Of a stretch of 64,000 bases of DNA, positions 22,908 through 34,584 are shown one piece after another. Each line of letters opens with the position of its first letter. Position 1 is the stretch's first letter. The notes under the pieces are model-generated. The model saw only the letters and a program-made list of their open reading frames with translations, searched no databases and was not told where the DNA came from. The translations under genes were made by a program, and so were the position numbers. The stretch is from Anagrus nilaparvatae (lineage: Eukaryota; Arthropoda; Insecta; Hymenoptera; Mymaridae): assembly GCA_022575985.1 (NCBI GenBank), contig JAKSXM010000007.1, forward strand, positions 55,582,501-55,646,500. Reading direction: 5' to 3'.

Positions 22908-24048
22908 TACCGAAGCTGGAAGGTATACTGGTAGGGAGAGAGGGAGAGGGAGAGCAAGTTGGGGGACTATAGGCACTGGTGGTGTAGGACTAGGCAGTGG
23001 TGGTGTAGGACATGGGGGCGGAAAAAAGAAAAAAATCTTGCACAAAAAGAACTATAATGGGGTTGAGAAAAACGTTTTTTTGGATGAAAATATTCATTTT
23101 TTCACCCCATTATATTTTCTGATTTTCCAAGATAGTGGACCAAAAAATAGAAAAAAGTGAATATACTGCATTTCCTGGGGGAGTTGAAGGTTTAGAAAAA
23201 TGTTTATATGAATGAGAATGTGCACAAATGTACCCCATTATATTTTCTGATTATCCAAGTTGGCGGACCAAAAAACGTAATAGTAATTCATAATTTTTAA
23301 ATTACTTTTTACTTGTTAAAGTATTTTTGGATTTTTAAGGTTGAGAAAAACGTTTTTATGGATGCCAATATTCATTTTTTCACCCCAAAATATTTTTTCT
23401 AATTTCCAAGATGGCAGACAAAAAACTAAATGTAGAAACTTACTTTTTTAATGCTTTTTGTTCCACCATCTTTGAAAATTGGAAAATATGTTGGGGTGAA
23501 AATTTTTTTTTCTATAAAAACGTTTCTATCATCTTCCAAACTCCCCCAGGAAATGAATAAAATTCATTTTTTTATATTTTTTGGTCCACCATCTTGGAAA
23601 ATCGGAAAATATGTTCGGATAAAAAAATAAAAATTTTCCTCTATGAAAACGTTTCTATCATCCTCAAAAATCCCCAAGTAATGTAAAAAGTTCATTCTAT
23701 TATATTATTTGGTCCGCCATATTGGAAAATCGGAAAATATGATGAAGTGAAAAAATGAATATTTTCATCCATAAAAATGTTTTTCTCAACCTCGAAAACA
23801 CCCCAGGTAATGCAGAAACTTACTTTGATAATACTTTTAGGTCCGCCATCTTGGAAAATCAGAAAATATTTAAATAACTTTTTGGGTCAATAATATACCT
23901 TATTGTATAAAAAACCATTATAGTTCTTTTTGTGCGAGATTTTTTTCTTTTTTCCGCCCCCATGTCCTACACCACCAGTGCCTAGTCCCCTAACTTGCTC
24001 TCCCTCTCCCTCTCTCCCTACCAGTTTACCTTCGGGCTAACTTCGGTA
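22908..24048. mobile_element. 1,141-bp palindromic element (E8) carrying the GATGGCGGACC repeat
   Basis: Terminal arms TACCGAAG...ACTGGTAGGGAGAGAGGG and complement. The left arm has an extra internal duplication (ggcactggtggtgtaggact). The interior is an inverted array of ~120-bp units built on gattttccaagatggcggac: direct in the left half (near 23110, 23240, 23400), reversed in the right half (near 23465, 23585, 23710, 23840). The same unit forms the direct array at 28510-29530. No coding capacity recognised. Confidence 0.75.
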
Positions 24049-25951
24049 AAATACGACCCTCAAATTTGGATTCAGTGATCCAAAAAACATAGATCTTATA
24101 TTAACCTGGTAATCAATTTTAGATACCTTAAACCGGATTATGACTACAGTATAAAATTAATTTTTAAGAGTGTTGAGGGGTATTAGAGGTGGGGGACATT
24201 TTTTTTAAATTCTAGAAAAGTCACATAATTACAAAGATTTTGCAAAAAAAATTAGTTGAGTTATTTTCATCAAAAAATTAACAATGTTTCAAATAAAGGT
24301 ACGCTTTTTTAGGGTTTTTTTTGGCCACTCTTTGATTTTTCCGAGAAAAAAATAGTAAAAAAATATTATATTTATATTTTCTAATAAATTTGAAAATTAA
24401 TTGTAAATGACTATGTTCCATAACAGTCTAATAATATTTAAAAATTTTGAATTTTTCGTAATTTTTATAAATCTGCTTTCTGCTAAGAAATTTTCTATTT
24501 TTATGAATTATTAATATAAACTATAATTTTCTATCTTTATCATTTATTTTACAATCCTCTTATTCATAACCAGATTCTGTTATTTTTTAATTTATTATTC
24601 AATATAAATCTTTAGTAGACAATTGCTTTTAAAATAATTTCTTTATAATATTTTATTTAGATGAATATATTAAGAATTATATAATATAAAGATAGTAAGT
24701 ATTATAATACCTATATGTCTGAATTTGGGTTTTTGAAATTTCAGTTTACTTTGAAAATTTTTGCTGATAATAAAGCTTTTGAATTCTCTTTGAAAACATC
24801 TTTTGTTAAATTATATTATATAGAAAATTATGTCTTTACATTTTTCAATTTTGGTCACACAAAACTTTTATTTATTTAAATATTTAATAGAAAAATTAAG
24901 TTTAAAAAATAGTTTAGCTTTAATTCTTCACGGAAATTGCAGCTTTATTTTCTTTTGGGAATAAATATTTTAGGAATGATTGTTCAGGTCATTTTCAGTG
25001 TTAAACTTTAAATTTTTCTATAGTTTCAATATGGCCTATGAATACAAATTTTGGTCTATATTGATTAATTTTGAATGCGTGATTAATTTGTTAGTTAATT
25101 AGTTAGCCTTCTGATTTTTTTTACAGTTTTTTTTAAATACGTAGGTGCTTTTAAAAAGCAAATTTTTAATTTTATAAGGAATATTTTTTTCATTCTTGTA
25201 ATGCTAATATTATATATATTTAAATTTAAATGGTTTAATCATGAACGTAATTTAAAAAAAAGCACATTATATTTTTTTAGATTAAATTTTTAAAATTTTA
25301 TATTGTTTAAAATTAAGTCATTTTTTTTTAACAACATATTTACATAGAAGATTTCACTATTTTAATATAATGATAAAAATACCTATTTTTTTTTAAGTAT
25401 GAAAATATTAAAATTTTAAATATGCACTTAAGTTTAATTTATGGAAATATGTGTTTTCCCAAAATAGCTTGTAATGGTTTTATTTCATGTATATGAGTTG
25501 TTTCACGTTAAATTTTTAGAGATTTTTAGTAGTCCTGAAATCTCTTTAAAAAAATTTATTTTGGCAAATATGAAAAATTATAGCCCGAGGTACGTAGCGA
25601 GTTAACAAGTGCTTGATAATTTTTTTTACCTAATAAGGGGAATAATTACGGCATGTTAAAATTGCCCGCTAGTATAGAAAATAATATATTTCTAAATTTA
25701 ATTTAAAAAATAGAGAATTATTTTTATGAATCTTAAAACTTGAGAATTGGTTTATAAAAAAAATTATGTAGTTAAAAAGAAGTACCTATAACAAAGTAAA
25801 ATTTTTTAATTATTAAAAATTGAAAAAATTTAAGATCTGAAATTAGCCAAAATTATTTAAATCAACTAACAGTACGCGAAACAATCAACGTGTATTAGCC
25901 TGGCAGTTACTATTAAAAACCACTTGGACTCTTAATTAAGAGTTAAAATAA
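24049..25951. other. AT-rich intron DNA
   Basis: No element, gene or inverted repeat recognised. Confidence 0.5.
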
Positions 25952-26771
25952 GGGACGACTACCAACTCGGCACTTCTTTTGTTTTACAAATCGGATTAAA
26001 TAGGATTAAAATACCAACTGGGCTCTTTTTACTTTCTACCAACTCGGCACCGGATTACTGTACTGTCTGGGCAAGGATTTAATGATTAGCATTCGAAAAA
26101 AAAAAATATACAGTTGAACCTAGATTTTCATTCAAAATATATATATTTGTTAAATATTACATTCACTTAAACAAAATTTGAATGCCAAAATATATTTGCT
26201 TCTTATTTACATGTAAACACATATATACGTCAAAACTTAATAAAAATTTATTTTTTATAATGATATGAAACATTCTGTAGAAATTTTAACCGTGATATTT
26301 CGCATGCTTCGTACCGTAATAAATTTAATTGTAGACTAGCTTGTTTTTGTATAAAATGCCAACTAATTAATTTCAATAGGAGCTTCTGACATCAAATCTT
26401 CGACAAAACAATCCTCAATTTTCGTAGGATCCAAAAAAGAGAGCCCAAAATACCATCTTAAAAAATTGCCAATTTCAGAATTAAAATCCCTATATTCCTG
26501 AGTAAGCCCTGATTATTTAAATTTAAAAACAATTAATAAGCTGTGTGAATAATAATTAAATAATTAATAAAATAAACTAACAGCTTCATAATTCATATTT
26601 AAATTGGTAAATTTCGTAAAGAGCACAGTTTTCCTAATTTTGATAGATTTTCATAGATTTGTTTCCCTTCTTATTATAGGTATATAGAAAAAGTAAAAAT
26701 ATTATCACTAGTTACAAAATTTTTTTCGTTAAAAATTTTTTAATCCTCAAGTGCCGAGTTGGTATTCTCCC
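25952..26771. mobile_element. ~820-bp element with terminal inverted repeats (E12)
   Basis: Left end GGGACGACTACCAACTCGGC; right end the complement of GGGAGAATACCAACTCGGCA, both followed by acttc/acttg. The internal sequence repeats taccaactcggcaccgg and a variant near 26012-26055. No protein is visible. Non-autonomous DNA transposon likely; target duplication not clear. Confidence 0.55.
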
Positions 26772-26892
26772 AAAATAAGATTCCCAAAATTATAGCTAAT
26801 TAGACTGTGCCAAGCACAGTCTATACCCGTGACAAAATGTCGCTCTTGTGCGCACTCGTTAAGGTCACAGTGATCTCCGATTAGGTTCAAAA

Positions 26893-27294
26893 TCCTATCC
26901 TATCCTATCCTATCCTATCCTATATATATATAAATCTTTAATTATGTGTGTGTGTCCGAAAGCGATAAACTAGAAAACGATAAAAGCTACAGACATCGGG
27001 TTTACGGCAAAAGACGACAAAAATTACGGGTCAAAACATAGGCTAAGTTTTATTTCGATTGATAACGACAAAAAATTTTTATGTTGAAAAAACTGAATTT
27101 TCAAGAAAAAAATTTTTATCAAATTTTTAAAAAAAACCAAAAAAACTGAAAACCGAGGGAAAATATTTTTATCAAAAAGAATTTCATTCGATTTGGGCAT
27201 ATTTTTTACGTATCCACCTAAATTTTCAAGCTAATCGGCTCGATCTGTCAAAAATTACAATCATTTTTCAAAAATTATAAAAGTTTAGGACTAA
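26893..27294 (+). mobile_element. Non-autonomous Helitron, unit 1 (5' part)
   Basis: Starts A|TCC at 26892/26893 with several TCCTA units, then TATATATAAATCTTTAATTA and a (TG)n stretch leading to 'gtccgaaagcgataaact', a typical insect Helitron 5' region. It is interrupted at 27294/27295 by unit 2, which begins with the same A|TCC sequence. Confidence 0.6.
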
Positions 27295-27625
27295 TCCTAT
27301 CCTATCCTATATATATATAAATCTTTAATTATGTGTGTGTGTCCAAACGCAACTGCCACTGGGAAGCAACTGCCACTTGCGGATCCTAGGGAAGGGTAAT
27401 CAAGCTTTGTATCGCTGATCACTAATTATCCGCCTGAGTTCCAACGTCCAAAATTTTTATGATTCAGTAAATTTTAGATAATAATTCGGGTAAAAAAGGT
27501 TGTTATACAAAATATTGAGTAAGCTAAAACAACATATCTTTGGAAAAATCAAGTTGCAGGGGTCCAGGGGGGCGCAGCCCCCTTGGCGGTTGCCGAGGTG
27601 AGCGAAGCGAGCCGGAGGCAGCTAG
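27295..27625 (+). mobile_element. Non-autonomous Helitron, unit 2 (both ends visible)
   Basis: Starts A|TCCTATCC at 27295 and ends CTAG|T at 27622-27625. The last ~70 bp are GC-rich with a hairpin ggggggc-gca-gccccc and a second stem ccttggc-ggtt-gccgagg, then gagccggaggcag before CTAG. The terminal block is identical to the end of unit 3. Confidence 0.7.
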
Positions 27626-28379
27626 TATATATATAAATCTTTACTTATGTGTGTATGTGTGTATGTCCGAACGCGATAAACGAGAACACGATAAAAGCTA
27701 GAGACATGGGGTTTACGGCAAAAGATGGCAAAAATTACGGGTCAAAACATAGGCTAAGTTTCGTTTTGATTGATAACGACAAAAAATTTTTATGTTGAAA
27801 AAACTGAATTTCCAAGAAAAAAATTTTTATCAAATTTTCAAAAAAAACCAAAAAAACGTAAAACCGAGGAAAAATTTTACTATCAAAAAGAATTTTATTC
27901 GATTCGGGCATATTTTTTACGTATCCACCTAAATTTTCAAGCTAATCGGCTCGATCTATCAAAAGTTACAATCATTTTTCAAAAATTATAAAAGTTTAGG
28001 ACTAATATTATATATATTCGTAATTCTTACCGGTTACTAATTTAGTAGATCAATAGAGTAACTAAAAGAAACTTGTACAGATATTATCAGGGCGAATCCT
28101 AGAATTGGTAGTTGAGGGAAGCAACTGCCACTTGCGGCTCCTAGGGAAGGGTAATCAAGCTTAGTATCGCTGATCACTAATTATCCGCCTGAGTTCCAAT
28201 GTCCGTAATTTTTATGATTCAATAAATTTTAGATAATAATTCGGGTAAAAAAAGGTTGTTATACAAAATATTGAGTAACGTAAAACAACATATCTGGAAA
28301 AATCATGTTGCAGGGGTCCAGGGGGGCGCAGCCCCCTTGGCGGTTGCCGAGGTGAGCGAAGCGAGCCGGAGGCAGCTAG
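27626..28379 (+). mobile_element. Non-autonomous Helitron, unit 3
   Basis: Follows unit 2 directly (CTAG|TATATATATAAATC), repeats the unit 1 body at high identity, and ends with the same GC-rich hairpin block and CTAG at 28376-28379 followed by T. Its own 5' TC is not clearly present, consistent with a head-to-tail insertion or a recombined array. A 73-codon frame inside (27770-27991) is AT-rich noise. Confidence 0.65.
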
Positions 28380-28509
28380 TTTATATATAAGTTAGATATA
28401 AGACTAACATGAACTGTTTTGATTTTGAGCCAAATCGAAAATATAGTACCGAAATTATTATCAATTTACGGGAATAACAGCGTTAAAAACACAAAATGTC
28501 GATTATAAG

Positions 28510-29530
28510 ACATAAAACATGATATAATAAGCACTTTCAGGATGAAAATAATCATTCCAGGTTGTAGCAGATACCCTGGAGGTATAATTTTTCATTTTCC
28601 GCACTAATATATTTTCCGATTTTCCAAGATGGCGGCCCGATAAATTTGAAAAAAAGAACTTTTAATTTTACAAGGGGGTTTTTTAGGGCAAGAAGAACAA
28701 ATATTCGGTGGAAAATATTCAGTTTTTTAACCTAAAAAATTTTCCGATTTTCCAAGATGGCGGACCAAGAAACTTGAAAAAATGAACTTTTAACTTTACA
28801 AGGGGGTTTTTAAGGGCAAAAAAAACAAATATTCGGTGGAAAATATTCAGTTTTTTAACCTAAAAAATTTTCCGATTTTCCAAGATGGCGGACCAAAAAA
28901 CTTGAAAAAATGAATTTTTGACATAAAACATGATAAAATAAGGACTTTTAAGATGAAAATAATCATTCCAGGTAGAAGAGGATACCCTGGAGGTATAATT
29001 TTTCATTTTCCACACGAATATATTTTCCGATTTTCCAAGGTGGCGATCCGATAAATTTGAAAAAATGAACTTTCAACTTTACAAGGGGATTTTTTAGATC
29101 AAGAAAAACAAATATTCGCTGGAAAATATCCAATTTTTCAACCATAAATATTTCCCTATTTTCCAAGATGGCGGACCAAAAAACTTGAAAAATAAACTAA
29201 AATACCATTTTAACTTTACAAAGGAATTTTTTAGGGCAAAAAAAACGAATATTCAACAGAAAATATCCAGTTTTTTAACCTAAAAAATTTTCCGATTGCC
29301 CAAGATAGCGGACCTAGAAAATTGAAAAAATTAACTTTAAACTTTACAAAGGAGGTTTTTAGAACAAAAAAAAACAAATATTCGATGAAAAATATTCAAT
29401 TTTTTAACCTAAAAAATTTTTCGATTTTCCAAGATAACGAACCAAAAAACTTGAAAAAATGAACTTATAACTTTACATAGGAGTTTTTTAGGGCAAGAAA
29501 AACAAATATTCGGTAGAAAATATCAAATTA
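28510..29530 (+). repeat. Tandem array of ~125-bp units with a ~411-bp higher-order period
   Basis: The core ttttccgattttccaagatg-gcggacc recurs seven times near 28613, 28740, 28868, 29024, 29152, 29288 and 29418, with decay toward the end. A longer prelude (acataaaacatgat, then ataatcattccaggt and ataccctggaggtataattt) occurs at 28510 and 28921, so the array has a higher-order unit of about 411 bp. The same core builds the palindrome at 22908-24048. Confidence 0.8.
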
Positions 29531-29749
29531 TCATATTATATATATCATACAAAATATCAATAACAAAATATCATATTCTGTTTAATTTTATGAATTATAA
29601 AATAATGAAAAGTTTATATAATTCCGAAAGTTTACTATTAGAGACCGCTAGCATCGTGCTTTATTATGGTGTTTGTAATTAAGTGAAGATTATAATATTT
29701 TATTTTGATAACTTAATGTATATTTATTATGTTATGGTGGTAATATATA

Positions 29750-30080
29750 TGTTACGCCCGAAACGAGGTAACGGCCGGTTCCGCGGAACGGGGCAGTCAT
29801 CAGCCGGTTTAATGAAATTATGAATAAAATTTGCTAATACAAACAAATTTTTTATTTTATAATTACACATACAGTATCATTTAAAAATGTATTTTAAATG
29901 TAAAAGAAATTAAACAAAAATTTTTTTTCTTAGGAATGTTTCTTATTTTCAATGTATTAATTTATTTAATTTGATGCCCCGTTCCGCGGAACCGGCCGGT
30001 TTGATGTCCCATTCCGTGGAACCGGCCGGTTTACTGTCCGATTCCGCGGAACCGGCCGTTACCACGTTTCGGGCGTAACA
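29750..30080. mobile_element. 331-bp GC-rich inverted-repeat element with TGTTACGCCC ends
   Basis: Left end TGTTACGCCCGAAACG, right end the complement. Flanked by TATA on both sides, which reads as a 4-bp (or TA) target duplication. Subterminal sequences are palindromic: ttccgcggaaccggccggtt in three direct copies at 29974-30060 and one opposed copy at the left. TGT...ACA ends and palindromic subterminal repeats match the 1,254-bp element at 48276-49529; a GINGER-type (integrase-like) origin is inferred. Confidence 0.75.
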
Positions 30081-30344
30081 TATATATTTATTTGATTTTA
30101 TTGTTTTATAAATTGTGAGAGTACTTTAATTAAAAAAAAAAAATTTATATATAGTTAAACCTGTGTTAAAATATGAAAATATGTTTCGTTGTATATTATA
30201 TGAATGGGTAAGCTATAACAATTGCTGATAAATTTTTTTTTTCGTAATATTAATAAATGATTGTTTTATTTATTTAGATTTGAGTAAAATCGAAATGTCT
30301 TTCGAAGACATTCAAAGACTTTTCTCTTAACAAAAAATTTAATA

Positions 30345-31188
30345 CAGGCTTCCCTCCTTATACGCGGGGGTTACGTTCCAAAAAAGTGCCGCGTATAAGG
30401 AAACCGCGTATAAAAAGACATTACTCTTATGGAAAAGGAGGGGTTAGGTTCAAAAATTTTTTATGTTGGGAAAAAATTTTATGGACAAACATTTTTTAGT
30501 CACCAATTTTTATTTAGAAAAAAAATCTGTTATACGGGATTGTTTTATTTTTTTTTGGTAATCTTTATATAAATCTAAATAAATTTGAAGTGCCAAAAAC
30601 TACGCACAACATTTTCAGGATTAAAATCTGCACATCCTCTGTGTTGATTTACAAGACGTAGCATACTTTTTAAAACTCTTCTAAGATAGTAAGCTTTAAA
30701 GGTTGCGATGACAGCCTGGTCCATAGGCTGAATTAACGAAGTTGTATTTGGTGGCAGAAAAAGAACTCCAATATTTGGATGAGCTAATAAATTAGAGTCT
30801 CCATGGCTTTTACAATTATCGAGCAGTAAAAGGATTTTGCAGGCTAAATTTTTTTTCTCCAGGTATTCTTTCACTTCAGGAAAAAATGATTTATTCAACC
30901 ACTCTTTAAAATTAATTTGAGTCACCCAGGCAGTCTTATTAGATTTCCAAAATACTGGTAGATGTTCTTTTTTTTACCTTTTAATTTATGTAACTTTGTA
31001 AATTTATGTAAATTTGGTTATATTTTTGTAAATAAAAACAAAAACAATCGAAAAAAAATTCAAATTTAAAAATTGAAACCGCGTATACGGAGGGAAATAA
31101 GCGCGTATAAGGCGGGAGTGCCACAATTGGAAAACCGCGTGTAAGGAAAACCGCGTATAATAAAACCGCGTATAAGGAGGGACTCCTG
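30345..31188. mobile_element. 844-bp pogo/Tigger-like deletion derivative
   Basis: TIR CAGGCTTCCCTCCTTATACG at the left and its near complement (..ggagggactcctg) at the right, flanked by TA on both sides (30343-30344 and 31189-31190). Sub-terminal copies of ccgcgtataagg repeat in both ends. A fragment of the DDE transposase survives on the minus strand. TA duplication, CAG ends and the DDE fragment agree on the pogo/Tigger branch of Tc1/mariner. Confidence 0.85.
30575..30972 (-). pseudogene. Tigger-like DDE transposase fragment
   Basis: A DDE superfamily endonuclease piece, readable from about 30972 to the stop at 30575. It contains SNKTAWVTQINFKEWL, then KILLLLDNCKSHGD with the second catalytic Asp, LFLPPNTTSLIQPMDQAV with the third acidic position, and FKAYYLRRVLKSM. 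These are diagnostic of pogo/Tigger/jerky transposases. The N-terminal CENP-B-type DNA-binding domains and the first catalytic Asp are missing, so it is inactive. The 844-bp element containing it is far shorter than an autonomous Tigger (over 2 kb). Confidence 0.85.
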
Positions 31189-31339
31189 TATTTAATTTTT
31201 GTGATTTAGATAAATTAACTCCTATGTAAGTATTTTAATTTATTTATTTTATTTTATCAACTTTAATACTTCACAAAAAAAAATTTTTTTTCTTTAATAT
31301 TTCAACTCCAGAGGGTATAAGTGATTTCAATGTACGAGC

Positions 31340-33003
31340 CAACAAAATTAAAAAAGCACTTATTTGGCTCAAAATTAATAACATTTATTACAAAAATATA
31401 GAAATAGACGAAGAAGTTTTACGAATCTTACCAAATAATGGTAATATAATAAACGACATAGAAAATTTGAATATAAATGACAATAATCTGAATACTGAAT
31501 ATTCTGAAGTGAACCAAACAAACACCGAAATAATTTAACAGAATCCAACATTTCTAATATCACAATAATTAATCAAAATAAAACAATCAACTCTGAATTA
31601 CATCTCGATTACCCATCATTAGAAAATGAACCAATTAATGAATTCACTTCAGAAGGATGCATAACTTGTGCATTTCCACATTTATTTCCAAGAGGAGTTG
31701 CAGATTTCTTACAAGCACGTGAAATACGTGTTACTTTAGATTAATATTTTAAACACCTTATGAAATATAAAGATCAAAGATTCGCAAAAGATCATAGATT
31801 TCGATTTTTTGCAATGAACACCACAATGCGTCATTGTTTATTACAAAAAGCAGGAGTTTAAATAAGAAAATCAAAGTTAGAAGACATGACAATTAATGAA
31901 TTAAAAACTAAATTAATAAACGATAAAAATTTTTGGAAACATATAATGGTTTAAACAGCAAAAGTAAGATCTACAAACAGCTATTGGTATCAACGAAGTG
32001 ATGAACTATTAACCATGGTTAAACAAATTAAAAAACAAACAATTTTTTTTACTTTAAGTGCAGCAGATCATCCATGGAATTCATTGTTTACATTACTATG
32101 TCCCGATACAGATCTAAATACTATTGATGATCAACAACGTAAAAAATTAATCCAAGAAAATACATTAATTGTCAGCTATTTCTTAAAAAAAGAGTTAATA
32201 ATTTTATGAAATATGTAATAAAACCATTATTTGAAGTATCCGACTTCTGGTATTGTTGAGAATGGCAATTTAGAGGATCACCACAAATTCATGGAATTTT
32301 ATGGTTATCAAACGCGCCATTATTTAATAATAAAATTCTAACACCAGAAGAAAGAGAAAAACTTTGCCGTTACTTCGATGATTTTTGTATTGCAATAAAT
32401 CCTAAACATGATATAGGAATTAATCAACCTGCACGTCAAAATTTTTCTGACATTCCAACAGATATTCTGGAATATGATTTAATTTATTTATTAAATAGAT
32501 TACAACGTTATACGATGCATGGTAAACACTCTATAAGATACAAATATAAAAGCACAATTTTAACATGCCGTTTTAATTTCCCTCAACAAGAAAGAAAAGA
32601 AAGCATTATTGATGATACAGACGGATATTTACGATATCTTCCTAAACGTAATGATCCACTCATACAAAGATACAATCCAATCATAACATCTATTTGGAGG
32701 TCAAATACTGATTTTTCGCCTATTGCATCCGAAGAATCTACTTATTATTATATTGCTAAATATGCATCCAAAAGTGAAAAAATCTCAAATGATTTTCAAC
32801 AGTGTTTACAGGATATTTGTGCATCCATGTCAGATTCACTATTAGCAAAATCAGCAATGCAAAAATTATTCATTTCTACATTACATGAAAGAGACTACAG
32901 TGCTCAAGAAGTAGTACATTTGTTAATGAGTTGGCCTCTATATCACAGTTCAAGGTGTTACGTCAATTTAGTAATTCAAGGTGACGATTGGATACAAATA
33001 AAG
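31340..33003 (+). pseudogene. Helitron Rep (HUH endonuclease) pseudogene
   Basis: Similarity to the Helitron Rep region begins at NKIKKALIWLKINNIYYKN and proceeds through HLFPRGVADFLQAREI, FKHLMKYKD, STNSYWYQRSDELLTMVK, SAADHPWNSL, EWQFRGSPQIHGILWL, YLPKRNDPLIQRYNPI and YYYIAKYASK, the tyrosine motif of the nuclease. The HUH metal site, normally H-x-H, reads Q-I-H: CAA at 32284-32286 replaces the first His. Stops include TAA at 31742-31744, 31859-31861 and 31952-31954, aligned with Gln or Tyr in the minus copy, and a TGA near 32257. Frameshifts occur near 31536 and 32185. The 166-codon open stretch 32515-33015 is the best preserved part. Confidence 0.85.
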
Positions 33004-33343
33004 GTGAATATATAATTCCTTACCAATAATATAAATAATAATTTTACTAATTATTTAAACCTCTTTAAAATAAAATGAACCTACGTAATTAAACAATACT
33101 TATTTGATGGAACTGTAACTCTTATAATTATATTTTAAATTTAGACATAATAAATTCATTTTAATTAATGTAAATAACTTATATATAGTAATTTAACGAT
33201 TTACAAATCATCGACTCATGTAACTTCAAAGTTAAAAACTTGAATTTAGAACATAAAATTTTTTTAAATTAATATTATTTGTTTAAATTTAATAAGAAAA
33301 TTTATTAAAATCAATTAAACTTATAAATCTTTACTCTTCTATA

Positions 33344-34268
33344 TGGATAAATTTAAATGAATTGAGTGCGATTTGTATGGTCGGGTTTTCATAACTGCCC
33401 CAAAGTATTTTTAACTTTCGAAAAAAATATAAGAAAAATGAGTCATAATTTTTTTTATTATTGCTGTAAAAAACTTACATTAGCATGAAAAATTTAAAGG
33501 ATATATCTTTTCATGTTTTTAAGAGCGTTTATGTTAAAACAGCGAAAAACAATGAAATAATAAAGAATTTTCTGATTAATTTTGAATAATTTGTATAATT
33601 TAGAAATAAAAAAATTCATTAAAAAATGATATATTTTAATCTTTCAATTTAAAATTTTGCTGCTTTAACATAAACGCTCTTAAAAACATGAAAAGATATA
33701 GCCTTATGTAAAATTTCCCGCGGAATCCAAATTTTTTGTCAGATTTTTAATTGCTCACGTGACTTGACGGGAAATTTGAAATTTGTAAAAAAGGATCTTT
33801 TGAAAGCTGCTATTTTTTATCTAGAGCTCCAAAAAAGCAGTGTCCCATCGAAATTTTTTTTTGCCAAAAAATATAAAGTTTAAGAAAAATTAGGCATTTG
33901 AGAAATCGACTTTTGAAAAAAACAGCCTATCTTAGCAATTCCTCGCGCATGCGCTACTCAAAAACAATTTTTTGACCCCAGAATCGGATAGCCAGGGAAA
34001 TTTCCGATCCGGACCTAAATAGAAAAAATATTTCATGCTAATGTGAGTTTTTTACAGCAATAATAAAAAAAATTATGACTCATTTTTCTTACATTTTTTA
34101 CAACAGTCAAAAACACTAAAATAGCTGCCAAAAATCGATATTTTCCCATGAGAGGCTAAAAATTGGGCTGGTAACTTATTTTTGGTAGTACTTTCAGAAA
34201 CAAACACTTTGGGGCAGTTTTGAAGACACGACCATACAAATCGCACTCACTACATTTAAATTTACCCA
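33344..34268. mobile_element. 925-bp palindromic element (E9) inside the Helitron
   Basis: Ends TGGATAAATTTAAATGAA and TTTAAATTTACCCA, with TA on both sides. The arms share gtgcgatttgtatggtcg and actgccccaaagt. A smaller palindrome (tttttaagagcgtttatgtt and complement, near 33515-33545 and 33660-33690) lies in the interior. A truncated relative is at 39971-40790. No protein recognised. Confidence 0.8.
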
Positions 34269-34584
34269 TATATGACTTTATATTTTTACTCTAAGCTTAA
34301 TTTTTTATTTAATTATTTTTTATTTTTATTTTAATGCAATACAAAGGATTTTTATAACAAACTTATCCATAAGTATTCATTTTTATAAATTTAAATTCAA
34401 TTAGTACCATAATATTTAATTTTACTTTTAATATCAATAATGTACATAAAACTCAACTAGAATTTTTTTATTTTTTCGATTTGCGAACGAATTTTCGATT
34501 CCAAATAATTCGTAAATTGAGAAAAAATTTTACGCACTTTTCAACAGACTATTAAACAATATATAAATAATTTTTTGATTTCAG

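Noticed and set aside
26893..26925. (TCCTA)n as a telomere-like repeat
   Set aside because: The insect telomere unit is TTAGG/CCTAA; this unit differs and is part of the Helitron 5' end.
27551..27625. GC-rich block as a CpG island or promoter
   Set aside because: It is the conserved 3' end of a Helitron and recurs identically at 28311-28379.
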